From Bacillus sp. ISL-55 (lineage in GTDB: Bacteria > Bacillota > Bacilli > Bacillales > Cytobacillaceae): DNA of 64,000 nt. Position 1 is the first letter of the stretch. Each line of letters begins with the position of its first letter. The stretch spans positions 118,391 to 182,390 of the forward strand of contig NZ_JAGGQU010000031.1 in assembly GCF_018613155.1 (NCBI RefSeq). The letters are read 5' to 3'. Of the stretch, positions 51,975 to 61,019 are shown piece by piece. The position numbers and the translations under genes were made by a program. The notes below the pieces were generated by a model that did not search any database, was not told where the DNA came from, and saw only the letters and a list, made by a program, of their open reading frames with translations.

Positions 51975-53483
51975 TTAGATTGTCGCTTTATTAAACAAAG
52001 TATCGAGAATTTCGATCTTTTTATTGGCGTATTCTTCAAAGCTATCGTTATATGACTTTGGATCCTTTGGATTCGAGAATTGCGTGATGATACCTGTTTC
52101 CGGGTCTATGAACTTACTTGCTGCTCCGCATCCAAGGCCAATGATGGTTTGCTGCTCTTCCATGATGATAATATTGTACAGGCTCTCTTGCTCAGGGAAA
52201 GCGTAGCCGACATTCTCCAGGTTGCCTAATATGTTCTTCTGCCTGTACAGATAATACGGGACGTAGTCATGGTCCTTCGTCCATGATTCAGCCATGTTCA
52301 TCATTTTTTCTATTTCATCGCGGCCAGAAACTTTATATTTTTGTTTATTCCTGGTCATTTCTGAGGCTCTTTTAAAAGAAAGAGTGTGGACAGTCAAAGA
52401 TTCCGGCATTAGCTTTTCCGTTTCTGCAAGGGTGTGGGCAAACTCCTCTGTGCCTTCACCTGGAAGGCCGATAATCAAATCCATGTTTATATTGTTCATA
52501 CCCATCTCGCGGGCCAGATGGAATTTCTCAATCGTTTCTTCCACTGTATGGTGACGGCCAATTGCCTTTAAGGTTTCCTGAATGTATGACTGTGGATTGA
52601 TACTAATCCGGTCGATATTCCACTTTTTCAGCACTTCAAGTTTTTCAGGTGTAATTGTGTCCGGCCGGCCTGCTTCAACGGTCACTTCCCTGATATTCTC
52701 AACATCCGGGAATGCCTGCTGAACTTCTTCATACAGCATATCCATTTCTTCAGCGGTAATCGAGGTCGGTGTGCCGCCTCCATAGTAAACCGTTGTAATC
52801 TTGATATCATTCTTCTTCAGCCAGTCGCCGATTTGGCGGATTTCGTAGTGAAGGCCGCCTAGGAAAGAATCCACTGACCCCTGTCGGCCATTGATCGCAT
52901 AAGCCGGGAAGGTGCAGTATGCACACTTCGTCGGGCAAAATGGGATGCCAATATAAATGCTTACACCATTTTTCAGATCATACAAGTCAGGCAGGACAGC
53001 AAGCTGACGGTCAACAATTTGCTGCATGAGCTGTATTTTTTCATCGGATATCAAATACTGCTCTTTCAATTCTCTATGTGCATCTTGCTGATTCATTCCT
53101 TCACGAAGCCTTTTATGCAATAGCTTAGTAGGACGGACTCCGGTCAATATGCCCCACTTCTGGATCATTCCCGTCCAGTCCTGGAGCACTGTTAAATAGG
53201 CTCTGGAAATGACGGTCTTAAGCAGTTTGAATTCTTCTTTATCGCTCAAGCCAGCTGGAATTTCTTTGTTGGCCTCTGCTGTAAAATTCTTGCCATTTGC
53301 CGCCAAAGCAGCTTTTACCAGAAACTCCCCGTCGGCATTTTGAACATCAAAATCAATTACCGCATCAACTTCCTGACCTGTCTCGCTTAATCTGACTTCT
53401 GATTCTTCAAAGAATAAATTAGCGATTAATCCTAAAGGACGCAGTAATCTGTCATCTTGTATTCCATTTATATTAATTCTCAT
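51975..53483 (-). CDS. hemZ: Radical SAM coproporphyrinogen III oxidase-like protein HemZ
   Basis: Protein of 502 residues, close to B. subtilis HemZ. An N-terminal family-specific domain is followed by the radical SAM core with the [4Fe-4S] cysteines C183, C187 and C190 (FCPTKCAYC), YYGGGTPTS and NMDLIIGLPGE. HemZ/HemN-type enzymes act in oxygen-independent heme synthesis or heme handling; the exact activity of HemZ is debated. The start at 53483 is behind AAAAAGGTG. It complements the aerobic route encoded by hemY at 22 kb. Confidence 0.92.
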   Translation of the reverse strand: MRININGIQDDRLLRPLGLIANLFFEESEVRLSETGQEVDAVIDFDVQNADGEFLVKAALAANGKNFTAEANKEIPAGLSDKEEFKLLKTVISRAYLTVLQDWTGMIQKWGILTGVRPTKLLHKRLREGMNQQDAHRELKEQYLISDEKIQLMQQIVDRQLAVLPDLYDLKNGVSIYIGIPFCPTKCAYCTFPAYAINGRQGSVDSFLGGLHYEIRQIGDWLKKNDIKITTVYYGGGTPTSITAEEMDMLYEEVQQAFPDVENIREVTVEAGRPDTITPEKLEVLKKWNIDRISINPQSYIQETLKAIGRHHTVEETIEKFHLAREMGMNNINMDLIIGLPGEGTEEFAHTLAETEKLMPESLTVHTLSFKRASEMTRNKQKYKVSGRDEIEKMMNMAESWTKDHDYVPYYLYRQKNILGNLENVGYAFPEQESLYNIIIMEEQQTIIGLGCGAASKFIDPETGIITQFSNPKDPKSYNDSFEEYANKKIEILDTLFNKATI

Positions 53484-53732
53484 GAGATTCACCTTTTTCA
53501 TTAAACGTGCTCCAATAAGTGTAATAGAAGTATGATTCAAAGGTCAAGACAGTGCAAAAGCTACCAGTTTTCGTTATAATTCGGATTGAGTATTATTGAC
53601 CACTGATCTAATTTACTTAATAACCTCACATATTCCTGAATCCAACACTTATATTCTTAAAAATTTTTTCATATTTTCCTTAAACACCCTGATATATTCT
53701 TAAATCCACAATATATTCCCAAACACAGCAAA

Positions 53733-53762
53733 AGCATGCCTGTGATCAGCATCAGGCATGCT
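53733..53762 (-). terminator. Terminator of yhaX
   Basis: Ten-bp arms AGCATGCCTG/CAGGCATGCT, then TTTTGCTG on the minus strand. Confidence 0.75.
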
Positions 53763-53768
53763 CGTATT

Positions 53769-54641
53769 TTACATTTTTATTATATTCATTTTCTTCAGGA
53801 ATTCAATTGGCTGCTGCTTGCGGAAATGTTCCTTGACCATATAGCTGACACCATGCTGGTTATTCGATCGGGTTACCCAATCCGAAGCTTTTTTTACTTC
53901 TACTGAAGCATTCCCCATGGCGACGCCAAGTCCGCAGGCTTCGATCATTTCAATGTCATCATGCCCATCGCCAATTGCGACCATTTCTTTCAGCTTTATG
54001 CCAAGGTGTTCACCTAACTGGATCAGACCATTTAGTTTTGAGACACCCTCAGGCAGGATATCCAGCCTGTAATCATTCAGCTTGGACAGGGACACTTCTG
54101 AGAACATCCCATGTATCGCCTGCTGCGCATCCTTCAAATCTTCTTCGTACTCGAAATAGACTTCGATTTTAGGAGGAGAGACTGGCTCATTGACCAGGGT
54201 TTCACTGATAGAATCCGTGAATTGCTGTGAGTAAAAAATAGGATCGCCTGATGTAAACACGGTTTTCGCCAGCAGGTTATGGTTTAATTTATACTTGTTT
54301 GCCAGTGAAAACTTTTCATGCACAAGGCGGATCTGGCACGGGAAACTTTCCAGGAACCTGACAAGCTGGAAGGTTACATCTTCTGGGATCCGTTTTTCAA
54401 AAACCGGTTCACTTCGAAGATCATTAGAAATATAGGATCCAAGATGAGTTACAAGCAATGAATTTATTTTCAGCGCTTTACCCACTTTTTTGGCAGATGG
54501 AAAGCTTCTTGAAGTTACTAGAGTCACGTAAACTCCTTTTTGCTGAACGTACTCAATCGCATCCCTCGTGGATTTATGGAGCCTTCCATTTGATTGGATA
54601 ATCGTTCCATCCACGTTAAGCGCAAGAAGACGGTAAATCAT
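53769..54641 (-). CDS. yhaX: Cof-type HAD-superfamily protein YhaX, with altered nucleophile motif
   Basis: Protein of 290 residues with a Cof/IIB cap-type HAD fold: motif II LVTSRSF, a Lys in PEGVSKLNGL and motif IV VAIGDGHDDIEMIEACG. Motif I reads ALNVDGTI, where active HAD phosphatases have D-x-D-G-T, so the nucleophilic Asp is replaced by Asn. B. subtilis YhaX, a sporulation-expressed protein at the same locus, is the likely orthologue. The protein may bind rather than hydrolyse phosphorylated ligands, or the Asn may deamidate. ATG at 54641 behind ATGGGGGC. Confidence 0.85.
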   Translation of the reverse strand: MIYRLLALNVDGTIIQSNGRLHKSTRDAIEYVQQKGVYVTLVTSRSFPSAKKVGKALKINSLLVTHLGSYISNDLRSEPVFEKRIPEDVTFQLVRFLESFPCQIRLVHEKFSLANKYKLNHNLLAKTVFTSGDPIFYSQQFTDSISETLVNEPVSPPKIEVYFEYEEDLKDAQQAIHGMFSEVSLSKLNDYRLDILPEGVSKLNGLIQLGEHLGIKLKEMVAIGDGHDDIEMIEACGLGVAMGNASVEVKKASDWVTRSNNQHGVSYMVKEHFRKQQPIEFLKKMNIIKM

Positions 54642-54835
54642 AATTATGCCCCCATTTCTTCGGTGTTTTTGTCCTTATTTAACTTGTATGATAGAAACCG
54701 AGAGAATAGAACATGGGCCAGATTTTGACTTAGCTTCCTTTGGGGATTCTCTTGTCAGGGTAAACGCAAGCGAGTCTTGCCTTTAAAAAGAGTCATAGAT
54801 GACGGACAATTCCCCCTTTTTTTCACAACAACAAA

Positions 54836-54861
54836 AAACTCCCGCACAAGGGCGGGAGTTT
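54836..54861 (-). terminator. Terminator of yheA
   Basis: Ten-bp arms AAACTCCCGC/GCGGGAGTTT with T5 on the minus strand. Confidence 0.85.
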
Positions 54862-54870
54862 GCCATTCTA

Positions 54871-55230
54871 TTATTGCTGCTGGTTCGGATTTCCGTAAAG
54901 CTCTTCAAGAGGCTTCATGATGACCTGGTTAAGTTCGCCAATAACCATGCTCATTCTTTGCTCTGCTTCCATCAGCTTTGAGATTAACTCATGCTGCTGG
55001 ACAAGTGCCACTGTCTTTTGCGCCTGCTCTACTTCTTCCTGAGTAATTTCCTGCCCAGTCATTTGCTTCTCCTGAAGCTGCAGCTGGATATTGCGGAAGT
55101 TCTCAAACATTCTTTTTGCTGATTCATCGCTGTTTACAGCATCATAAAGTTTTTTTAATTCTGTGTACTCCGCACTGTTCCTGATTGCTTTTTCCAATTC
55201 GTAGGCTGAATCGTAAAGATTTACTGCCAT
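54871..55230 (-). CDS. yheA: YlbF/YmcA-family protein YheA
   Basis: Helical protein of 119 residues (MAVNLYDSAYELEKAIRNSA and onward) of the YlbF/YmcA/YheA group. The relatives YlbF and YmcA act in the RicAFT complex that affects RNA processing, competence and sporulation. YheA itself has no assigned function. ATG behind AAGGAGTG. It is divergent from the yheC/yheD cluster. Confidence 0.9.
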   Translation of the reverse strand: MAVNLYDSAYELEKAIRNSAEYTELKKLYDAVNSDESAKRMFENFRNIQLQLQEKQMTGQEITQEEVEQAQKTVALVQQHELISKLMEAEQRMSMVIGELNQVIMKPLEELYGNPNQQQ

Positions 55231-55434
55231 TCAAATCACTCCTTCTACGTTAAACGCTCCACACCACTATAACAAACTATGTTGCTGAATGCCAAAAGTT
55301 CGGATTATGCACAATCCACCTCCTATTATGAAATCACCAATAACAACTACTATTCATAGGATGCAATATGTGTGTTTGCCTATATTACAGTAGCAAGTTT
55401 TCTTATTCACCCAAAAAGAAAATGAGGAGAAGCT

Positions 55435-56538
55435 ATGACGCCAGCAAAATCGAAAAGCTTACCCATCAATCCCGTCATTGCTTTGCTGACTGAAATAAAA
55501 GAAGATAACGGACCTGACTTCGGTAAAGTCCACTCCTTTTGCGAAGAGCTTCACCAGGGAGTTTCTGAACAAGGCGGAAGTTTTTATGTATTTTCACTGA
55601 AAGGCTTTTCTGATGAAGGAGTCGAGGGCTATTCATACGATGACAATGCAGATGACTGGAAAAAAGGAATTTTTCCATTTCCCGCTGTCATCTACAACCG
55701 GGTTTCATCCCGAAGGACCGAAATCAGCAAAGGATTTAAGGGATTTTTAAATAAATTGGATTCTCTGGGAATAAAGATATTTAATCACAGGTTTCTTTCA
55801 AAGTGGGAAATACATGAATCACTATTGAAAGAAGACCATTTGCATTCGTTCATACCTGAAACGCATCTATATTCCGCCAGTCAGCTCGAAACCATGCTCG
55901 AAAAGCATGATGAGCTATACATCAAGCCTGTTCATGGCAGCCAGGGACGCAATATTATCCAGGTGGCCAAAAATGACGGGATGATCAATGCATCATTATC
56001 TTCAATGCCGGCCAGGGATCTTCCGGGCTTCAAACATGTATCAGAACTGGCCCGTGTCATCAATCCCATAGTTGGAAAGCGGCTATGCATCATTCAACAG
56101 GGTGTACATCTATCAGAGCTAAATGGCAGAAGGATGGACTTCAGGGTTCTCTGTCATAAAAACGCCCAGCAGTTCTGGAAGGTTACTTCCATCGTTGCCA
56201 GAGTTTCTGCCGAACAGCTTTTCGTATCTAATATAGCCCGCGGAGGCGAAGTCATGAAACCAGGGCATACTCTCGCTTTGATTTTTGGAAAGGAACAAGC
56301 GAGGCATCAGTTGGCGTTAATGAAAGAGCTGGCCTTGGAGATTGCAGAAGTCATCAGCAGAAATGCTGAAGGACTCACAGCTGAGCTGGGGATTGATATT
56401 GGAATTGATATTAAAGGGAACCTATGGCTGATCGAAGCAAACTCCAAGCCTTCCAAAAACTTTGAAGAACGCGGCACGAAAATAAGGCCGTCAACAAAAG
56501 CCATTATCGACCATTGCTATGGACTTTGCCAGCTATAA
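55435..56538 (+). CDS. yheC: YheC/YheD-family ATP-grasp protein 1 (spore coat-associated)
   Basis: Protein of 367 residues, the size of B. subtilis YheC. The N-terminal lid reads FPAVIYNRVSSRRTEISKG. The ATP-grasp core shows KPVHGSQGRNI (ATP-binding Lys and glycine-rich loop), MDFRVLCHK and the metal-binding end IEANSKPSKNF. YheC and YheD are described as endospore coat-associated; their ligase substrate is unknown. ATG behind AATGAGGAG. First of four related genes; element copy F separates it from the next. Confidence 0.88.
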   Translation: MTPAKSKSLPINPVIALLTEIKEDNGPDFGKVHSFCEELHQGVSEQGGSFYVFSLKGFSDEGVEGYSYDDNADDWKKGIFPFPAVIYNRVSSRRTEISKGFKGFLNKLDSLGIKIFNHRFLSKWEIHESLLKEDHLHSFIPETHLYSASQLETMLEKHDELYIKPVHGSQGRNIIQVAKNDGMINASLSSMPARDLPGFKHVSELARVINPIVGKRLCIIQQGVHLSELNGRRMDFRVLCHKNAQQFWKVTSIVARVSAEQLFVSNIARGGEVMKPGHTLALIFGKEQARHQLALMKELALEIAEVISRNAEGLTAELGIDIGIDIKGNLWLIEANSKPSKNFEERGTKIRPSTKAIIDHCYGLCQL

Positions 56539-56541
56539 ACT

Positions 56542-56590
56542 GAAATGCGCAAGCGCCTTGGTCAGCCCCGACAAGCGCTGCAGCTGAACA
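56542..56590 (+). repeat. Interspersed extragenic element, copy F (short form)
   Basis: GAAATGCGCAAGCGCCTTGG, GACAAGCGCTGCAGCTGAAC: head and tail joined with no hairpin module, 3 bp after the stop of ATP-grasp gene 1 and upstream of gene 2. Confidence 0.8.
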
Positions 56591-56644
56591 TTTCTATAAG
56601 CGAGAATTATACTTTCTTATCCCTGCACAAAAGGAGTAATGCAA

Positions 56645-57730
56645 ATGATTACCTTCGGAATGATGTCACTTTCTTTTAAAAGTGAACTAACCTATTTTAC
56701 CGAGATTGCCAGGAGAGCGAATCCAGCCATGTTCACCTGCTTTCGGTTCTCACCGGCTAAAATCCATCCAGTAACACAATTGGTATCGGGAGAAAAATTC
56801 GACCACAATAAAGACTGCTGGGTTAAGTCCGAATTTCCGCTCCCGATGATCGTTTATGACCGATGTTTTTATACAAATGATCCTTTATCGAAGCAGGCGA
56901 TGGCGATTGTGAAATGGCTCAAGAAAAAAGCGGATATTACCTTCCTGGGAAATGGCTTGCCAAATAAATGGGCCATATACGAGGTTCTGTCGAAATCCTC
57001 CCTGTCTCCATACATCCCGAAAACGACTCTTATCGGAAGCGGAAAAGATGTTGTTGCTCAGCTGGAGGCTATGAAAAAAGCAGTCTTGAAACCGATCTTC
57101 GGTTCTGGTGGCGCAGGGATTTATAAAATTGAAAAGTCAGGTGGAGAGTTTGAAATTTCAGCTGATCCTGGCGGCAGATTATCTACAAAAACTTTCCATT
57201 CTACCTCTGAGACGGAGGAATGGCTCGACAGCCTGTTGAGTAAAAAAGAGTATATGATGCAGCCTTATCTAGAACTTTCCGATACGCAAAATTGTCCTTT
57301 TGACATAAGAGTACTGCTGCAAAAGGATTCTGAGGAAAAATGGATTGTGCGCGGCAAGGGAGTCCGCCGCGGCAGCAAGGATGGAATCCTTTCAAACTTG
57401 CGTGCCGGCGGAGAAATCCTGCCACTTGAAGAGTATACCAATTCACTGAGTACCCGTTCAAAAAGATTCATCTTACACGAAATGGAGGAAATTCTCTCCA
57501 TGCTGCCCGGTATCCTTGAAGCATCTTTTCCTCGGCTTTTTGAGTTGGGCGTAGATATTGGTGTAACAAAGAACCATGCCCTATGGGTGCTTGATACAAA
57601 TTCAAAGCCTGGCAGAAAAGTCATTGCTTCAACAAATCCGGACCTGAAAGAGGTTCTATATAATGCACCGCTTGAATATGCCAGAGTCCTTTCGAAAATT
57701 CTGCCAGAAAGAGAGGAACAGCGCTTATGA
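56645..57730 (+). CDS. YheC/YheD-family ATP-grasp protein 2
   Basis: Protein of 361 residues. FPLPMIVYDRCFYTND is the counterpart of the N-terminal lid; ATP-grasp motifs are LKPIFGSGGAGIYKI, PFDIRVLLQKD and VLDTNSKPGRKV (Asp-Thr-Asn replaces the usual Glu-x-Asn). It is more divergent than genes 1 and 3. Starts at the ATG at 56645, 8 bp after AAGGAG. The stop overlaps the next start (ATGA), so translation is coupled. Confidence 0.85.
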   Translation: MITFGMMSLSFKSELTYFTEIARRANPAMFTCFRFSPAKIHPVTQLVSGEKFDHNKDCWVKSEFPLPMIVYDRCFYTNDPLSKQAMAIVKWLKKKADITFLGNGLPNKWAIYEVLSKSSLSPYIPKTTLIGSGKDVVAQLEAMKKAVLKPIFGSGGAGIYKIEKSGGEFEISADPGGRLSTKTFHSTSETEEWLDSLLSKKEYMMQPYLELSDTQNCPFDIRVLLQKDSEEKWIVRGKGVRRGSKDGILSNLRAGGEILPLEEYTNSLSTRSKRFILHEMEEILSMLPGILEASFPRLFELGVDIGVTKNHALWVLDTNSKPGRKVIASTNPDLKEVLYNAPLEYARVLSKILPEREEQRL

Positions 57731-59094
57731 GAAAAAAATATCCTGTTGAAGTCATTTCACACTCCAAGCAACTAGTCTTTTTACCTGCTGATCTGACACA
57801 TCATAAGGAAATCAATAAAATCGCTTTTGGCAACAAGGTAGTTGATGTTACATGTGCACCACATCCTAAAGGAAGAAATGTGATCGTACTTAGTAATGAT
57901 GTGCAGAAGGAGCTTTCGATGCCTGATTTATCAACTTCATTGCATATTTTTTTCGATCAGCATACATTGTTTATCGGGCCCCTGATAGGTATTCTGACGT
58001 CTGGATTCACACCTTTTCCTTTGAGACCGATTGGTGAGAGGTCCATGTTCTTCGCCAAGCTGCTCTCGGTCAATAAATCTGTAGGTGCCCTTCCCTTCGT
58101 CTTTGGCGAGGAACATATTGACTGGGATCAAGGATTGATCGAGGGTTATTTCTTTGTCGATGGTGACTGGATGAAAATTAAGGTGCCATTCCCCAATGTT
58201 GTGTACGATCGTCTGCCAAATCGGCGCACCGAAAGAAAATCGGAACTTCGCAGCTTGAAATCGAGGATGCAGACCGATTACTTGATTCCCTGGTATAATC
58301 CAGGCTTTTTCAGCAAGCTGGATGTATTTGAGCGTTTGCAGCAGGATGAGCGTGCAACAGAGTACCTTCCTGAAACACATCAATTCTCTTCTTTTTCCGT
58401 AATTGAAAGAATGCTTGCAAACTATGGAAACGTCTATGTCAAACCGGCTAATGGAAGTCTTGGACTGGGAATCCACCAAATTTTATATGATAAACACAAT
58501 GGCTATTATTATTGCCGTTACCGTGATCAGGAGGGCATTAATAAGTTAACCAGGTTTGAAAGCCTTGAAAAGTTAATGAAGAAGGTCTTTCACAAGCGAA
58601 ATCTTTCCCAGATGATTGTTCAGCAGGGTATAAGCCTGCTTAGATCCGAAAAAAGACTCATTGATTTCAGAGTCCATACAAATAAAGATGAATACGGGCA
58701 GTGGCAAGTTGCAGCAATCGCCGCAAAAATTGCCGGCCAGGGCAGCGTGACCACCCATGTGAATAATGGAGGAGTCGTAAAATCCCTTGATGAATTGTTT
58801 GAAGACAGAACCGAGAGGGAGCTTTGTGAGAAGAAACTTTCTGAAGCATCTCTGCTGTTAAGTTCCATTTTGGAAAAGAATATGGAGGGAATCATAGGCG
58901 AGATTGGCTTTGACTTAGGAATCGATAAATCGGGAAAGGTTTGGCTTTTTGAAGCCAACTCAAAGCCAGGACGATCGATCTTTAAGCATCCAAAGCTAAA
59001 GAATTTTGATCTGCTCACAAGAAAGCTGTCTCTATCATTCGGCATTTTTTTAGCAGAGAAAGCCATTACGGCCCCTGAGGATATTTTCAAATGA
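57727..59094 (+). CDS. yheD: YheC/YheD-family ATP-grasp protein 3 (YheD-like)
   Basis: Protein of 455 residues, matching the length of B. subtilis YheD. An N-terminal domain of about 90 residues (binding-fold-like, LHIFFDQHTLFIGPLIGILT) precedes the ATP-grasp part. The motifs are FPNVVYDRLPNRRTE, VKPANGSLGLGIHQI, IDFRVHTNKD and LFEANSKPGRSI. Coupled to genes 2 and 4 by ATGA overlaps at both ends. Spore coat-associated by family; substrate unknown. Confidence 0.88.
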   Translation: MRKKYPVEVISHSKQLVFLPADLTHHKEINKIAFGNKVVDVTCAPHPKGRNVIVLSNDVQKELSMPDLSTSLHIFFDQHTLFIGPLIGILTSGFTPFPLRPIGERSMFFAKLLSVNKSVGALPFVFGEEHIDWDQGLIEGYFFVDGDWMKIKVPFPNVVYDRLPNRRTERKSELRSLKSRMQTDYLIPWYNPGFFSKLDVFERLQQDERATEYLPETHQFSSFSVIERMLANYGNVYVKPANGSLGLGIHQILYDKHNGYYYCRYRDQEGINKLTRFESLEKLMKKVFHKRNLSQMIVQQGISLLRSEKRLIDFRVHTNKDEYGQWQVAAIAAKIAGQGSVTTHVNNGGVVKSLDELFEDRTERELCEKKLSEASLLLSSILEKNMEGIIGEIGFDLGIDKSGKVWLFEANSKPGRSIFKHPKLKNFDLLTRKLSLSFGIFLAEKAITAPEDIFK

Positions 59095-60275
59095 TTCTCC
59101 GCTATAATGCTGAATCCAAGGAATGGACGCATGAAGCCAAAGCTGGCGAAAAATTCAGCTTTGGCTTTAATAAAATCAGCGTCCCTGCCGCTTCATCAGA
59201 GACACTCCCGCAGAGCAGCAAACAGTTTTTATTGAAAAACAAGCAGGAAAATATCGGACCGCTGGTTGGAATCATGACCTCAATGAGCAAGAATATGTCT
59301 CTTTCCGGCAATGGTTCATTGTTTCAGGCACTTCAGACAGAGATGCTGAAACGGAATGGATTGATTGTCGTCTTTCCTCCTGAAACCATCATCAAAGATG
59401 GACTCACCGGGTTCGTATTTTTGCCTGATGCTCGAAAATGGATTCCTGTGAGAACACCTCTGCCTCACCTTGTTTTCAATCGTGTCCCCTTCCGAAAAGC
59501 AGAGCATCAGCCAGCCTTTAAAGATGCCGTTAACTACCTGACAGCGCTCGGAATCCCATTTTTCAATCCTGCCTTTATCAATAAAAACAAGCTGTATTCA
59601 TTATTTGCCAGACATCCACAATTAAGAAAGCTAATGCCTGAAAGCATTGCTGTGAAATCGATGATTCAGTTAGCCGCCTTCCTTGATAAGCATGAGCGCA
59701 TTTACCTGAAGCCTGCTTCATCTTCTAAAGGGATTGGGATATTCCGGCTCCGGCAAAAAGATGGGCAAATAGAATTCGACAGCCATTCACATCGCCATCT
59801 TTATCCTGGCATAAAGGAATTCTGGAAGGTTAAATCGAGGCAACTGTTAAAATACGAGTATATTGCCCAGAAAGAAGTCACTCCGACAGCCATCGATGGC
59901 AAACGATTCGACTTCCGCGTCCATGCCCATGACGGACCGGATGGGTACGAAGTGACTGGAATCGGCATTCGCCAATCACGGAAGCAGGACCTGACCACCC
60001 ACCTGCCAAACGGAGGTATCATGCTCCCCTATATTAAGGTAAAAAATGACAGACATGACCAATTTTTCGACTGGGCCGTAAAAGAAATCGGACAGCTGCT
60101 AACTGAAGAGTTAGGCTATTTCGGAGAATTCTCCCTTGATGCTGGGGTCACAGAAAAAGGCCATTATGTCATTTATGAAGTCAACTCTAAACCAATGAGC
60201 TTCGACGAACCCCAGATTGAGGAAAAAAGAATCTCCGCTCTCGTCGATTTATTTTTCAGGAAAACAGGATTTTGA
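59091..60275 (+). CDS. YheC/YheD-family ATP-grasp protein 4
   Basis: Protein of 394 residues with a shortened N-terminal domain compared with gene 3. Motifs are LPHLVFNRVPFRKAEHQ, LKPASSSKGIGIFRL (Ser-rich loop instead of NGS), FDFRVHAHDG and YEVNSKPMSFDEP. It is the last gene of the coupled series 2-3-4 and starts inside the previous stop codon. No terminator is obvious before the yheE-like gene. Confidence 0.86.
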   Translation: MILRYNAESKEWTHEAKAGEKFSFGFNKISVPAASSETLPQSSKQFLLKNKQENIGPLVGIMTSMSKNMSLSGNGSLFQALQTEMLKRNGLIVVFPPETIIKDGLTGFVFLPDARKWIPVRTPLPHLVFNRVPFRKAEHQPAFKDAVNYLTALGIPFFNPAFINKNKLYSLFARHPQLRKLMPESIAVKSMIQLAAFLDKHERIYLKPASSSKGIGIFRLRQKDGQIEFDSHSHRHLYPGIKEFWKVKSRQLLKYEYIAQKEVTPTAIDGKRFDFRVHAHDGPDGYEVTGIGIRQSRKQDLTTHLPNGGIMLPYIKVKNDRHDQFFDWAVKEIGQLLTEELGYFGEFSLDAGVTEKGHYVIYEVNSKPMSFDEPQIEEKRISALVDLFFRKTGF

Positions 60276-60435
60276 TGGAAGTTCCCAGGTACAATTCTTG
60301 TGGGCCGCAATGAACCGCGGCTCCTTTTTTATTTTCTCTATCCTTCTCCTTCATTTCAATAAGGGTTTATCTGCACTTCTTCTTGCTCGAATACTATATA
60401 ATGATGAAAAAGACATTTTCACAGGGGGAATCAGA

Positions 60436-60648
60436 TTGATTACTCATTTTCAATTCAAATCATTATACGAAAATAAGGATATGCCCGGCTGGCATTTTTC
60501 ATTTTATTTTAACAAGCAGAAGTTTACGGGAATCTATCATCAAAACGGGGATATCGAGTGGACCTCTGAGGAGCCATCCGTCGAGCATATCCATCAGTTG
60601 AAAGAACAAATCCACGAGCTGATGCTCTTCCATGTATATGACAAATAA
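60436..60648 (+). CDS. yheE: YheE-family protein
   Basis: Protein of 70 residues starting at the TTG at 60436 behind CAGGGGGAATC; the sequence opens ITHFQFKSLYENKDMPGWHF. Length and position directly after yheD match B. subtilis YheE. A TATAAT at 60397 may belong to its own promoter. The frame extends upstream but only through low-complexity hydrophobic sequence. Function unknown. Confidence 0.78.
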   Translation: MITHFQFKSLYENKDMPGWHFSFYFNKQKFTGIYHQNGDIEWTSEEPSVEHIHQLKEQIHELMLFHVYDK

Positions 60649-60708
60649 GGTGTATGATTCTGCTCCTTTTCCGGAATTCTAAGCTTAAAAACGGTGAAGG
60701 AGGATATC

Positions 60709-60894
60709 ATGAAACAAAAACGGAGCAAGAAGTTCGCTGAGGACTTGCAATATGAGGGACGGGAAGAGGTTTACGTCGATGTTGACCGGATGATCAATGA
60801 AGGCATGGCCGGCGGTACTGTACACAGATTGGACAGTACACCCAATATCGGTGAAAGCCATGACCTTTACCCAGAAGACCCGCCGAACGAATGA
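60709..60894 (+). CDS. Small hydrophilic protein of unknown function
   Basis: Protein of 61 residues from the ATG at 60709 behind GAAGGAGGATATC. A basic start (MKQKRSKKFAEDLQYEG) is followed by an acidic stretch (EEVYVDVDRMINEGMAGG) and an acidic, proline-ended tail. It resembles small sporulation-time proteins of Bacillaceae in composition, but no family is named with confidence. Its stop codon is the first part of element copy G. Confidence 0.65.
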   Translation: MKQKRSKKFAEDLQYEGREEVYVDVDRMINEGMAGGTVHRLDSTPNIGESHDLYPEDPPNE

Positions 60895-60940
60895 AAAGCG
60901 TAAGCGCCTTGAACAGTCCCGACAAGCGCTGGAGCTAAAC
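60894..60940 (+). repeat. Interspersed extragenic element, copy G (short form)
   Basis: GAAAAGCGTAAGCGCC, GACAAGCGCTGGAGCT: head and tail only, sharing bases with the stop codon of the 61-aa gene. Confidence 0.8.
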
Positions 60941-60985
60941 ACTAATCTTAGTATTAAAATTAATACTGTATTCTCAAACAAAAAA

Positions 60986-61019
60986 AAGACACCACATCCT
61001 AAAAGGATGCTGGTGTCTT
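60986..61019 (-). terminator. Terminator of the CsoR/CstR-family gene
   Basis: Arms AAGACACC and CATCCT against AGGATG and GGTGTCTT (one mismatch between them), with a T run on the minus strand. Confidence 0.85.

Noticed and set aside
53541..53768. Small gene or RNA between hemZ and yhaX
   Set aside because: Repeated ATATTCTTAAA-like words are present, but apart from the yhaX terminator there is no hairpin, ORF with a ribosome binding site, or promoter pair that stands out.
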